Shown one piece after another: positions 22,777 to 23,179 of a stretch of DNA of 23,179 nt; the stretch's first letter is position 1, and every line of letters begins with the position of its first letter. Under the pieces are notes generated by a model, which did not search any database, was not told the origin of the DNA, and saw only the letters and a list, made by a program, of their open reading frames with translations. Source of the stretch: an uncultured Bacteroidota bacterium. GTDB lineage: Bacteria; Bacteroidota; Bacteroidia; 2-12-FULL-35-15. The position numbers and the translations under genes are program-made. The DNA lies in the NCBI GenBank assembly GCA_903889605.1, contig CAISYK010001116.1, positions 1 to 23,179 of the forward strand, written 5' to 3'.

Positions 22777-23015
22777 ATCTTTAATAATCAGAATTTAATT
22801 TTTTACCAGACTCATTTAAAATATTTATAATTCACCCTTTTTTCTTGAATAAATAAATTGAGGTGAAATAAAAATGCTTCATTTGTTTTATACAATTTGC
22901 TTAGAGAAGCTGTTATTCAAGATGCAATTATAAACTTAACAAATATTCCGAAGCCTTAAGCAAAGAGCAATCCTCAAAAACAAACTAACGATTAAACATC
23001 TCATCAATATCAAAG

Positions 23016-23179
23016 CTATCTCATCAAAGTTACAATTCCTCTGTAATTATGTTTTCTCTTTTTAAAATCAGTTACCTTAAATGAATAAATATAAACATCG
23101 CTTTCTGCTGTTTCAGTTCCATGGTTAGCTTTTCCATCCCATGTTTTATTTATATCATCAGAAAAGAAAATCAGATTCC
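23016..23179 (-). CDS. C-terminal end of a T9SS type B (gliding-motility-associated) protein, partial
   Basis: Only the last 53 residues lie in the window; the gene continues past the right edge. The frame ends at a TAG (complement of 23016-23018). The sequence matches the type B T9SS sorting domain (the gliding-motility-associated, CHU_C-type C-terminus): TWDGKANHG, then DVYIYSFKVTDFKKRKH, then NYRGIVTLMR, equivalent to the usual W.G...G......Y.Y.....D..G....Y.G.V.L.R pattern. The rest of the protein is probably a large secreted or adhesive surface protein. It converges on the esterase gene, with 239 bases between them that show no gene or clear terminator. Confidence 0.8.
   Translation of the reverse strand, partial: NLIFFSDDINKTWDGKANHGTETAESDVYIYSFKVTDFKKRKHNYRGIVTLMR

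Noticed and set aside
22850..22900. TACAATTTG near 22889 as a TAnnTTTG promoter
   Set aside because: It has three bases between TA and TTTG where the consensus has two, and no plus-strand gene follows.

Overview
The window looks like a chromosomal piece of a Bacteroidota bacterium, probably outside the gut Bacteroides (Chitinophagales/Sphingobacteriales-like). The evidence is a SusC/SusD pair, several proteins ending in type IX secretion (T9SS) sorting domains, no clear Shine-Dalgarno sequences, AT-rich intergenic DNA and a TAnnTTTG-type promoter element in front of susC. No rRNA, tRNA, CRISPR array, transposase or phage gene was seen.

Layout. Positions 1-342 hold the tail of an unrecognised reading frame and a strong intrinsic terminator. 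Positions 343-2102 (+) are a two-gene cysteine biosynthesis operon, serine O-acetyltransferase then O-acetylserine sulfhydrylase, closed by a terminator whose stem runs into the end of the next, convergent gene. From 16410 down to 2166 (-) lies a run of seven starch/maltodextrin genes. In transcription order they are: a 726-aa T9SS surface protein with two copies of a putative carbohydrate-binding module; a 311-aa T9SS protein with one divergent copy; a 949-aa T9SS-secreted GH13 alpha-amylase with another copy plus a CBM48-like domain; a GH31 alpha-glucosidase without signal peptide; two GH13 lipoproteins; and an SLC45/GPH-type sugar transporter. Positions 16704-22776 (+) carry the divergent partner: a SusC-like TonB-dependent transporter, a SusD-like lipoprotein and a secreted PHB-depolymerase-type esterase. 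The right edge (23016-23179, -) is the C-terminal end of a T9SS type B (gliding-motility-associated) protein.

How the genes work together (inference). The cluster reads as a complete alpha-glucan utilisation locus. The T9SS amylase and the two accessory T9SS proteins act at or outside the surface. SusC/SusD import oligosaccharides. The lipoprotein GH13 enzymes trim them at the outer membrane or in the periplasm. The SLC45/GPH permease brings maltose or small dextrins into the cytoplasm, where the leaderless GH31 releases glucose. SusE/SusF homologues and a SusR-type regulator are absent from the window.

The most unusual item is a module of about 110-130 residues (signature KVYMHSG ... GNWG..DDG.G.M ... 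FRN.DG...G....G.DI) found four times in three neighbouring secreted proteins. In the 726-aa protein it is inserted twice into the middle of Ig-like repeats that also exist there without the insertion. I propose these proteins as T9SS-borne replacements for the missing SusE/SusF starch-binding proteins.
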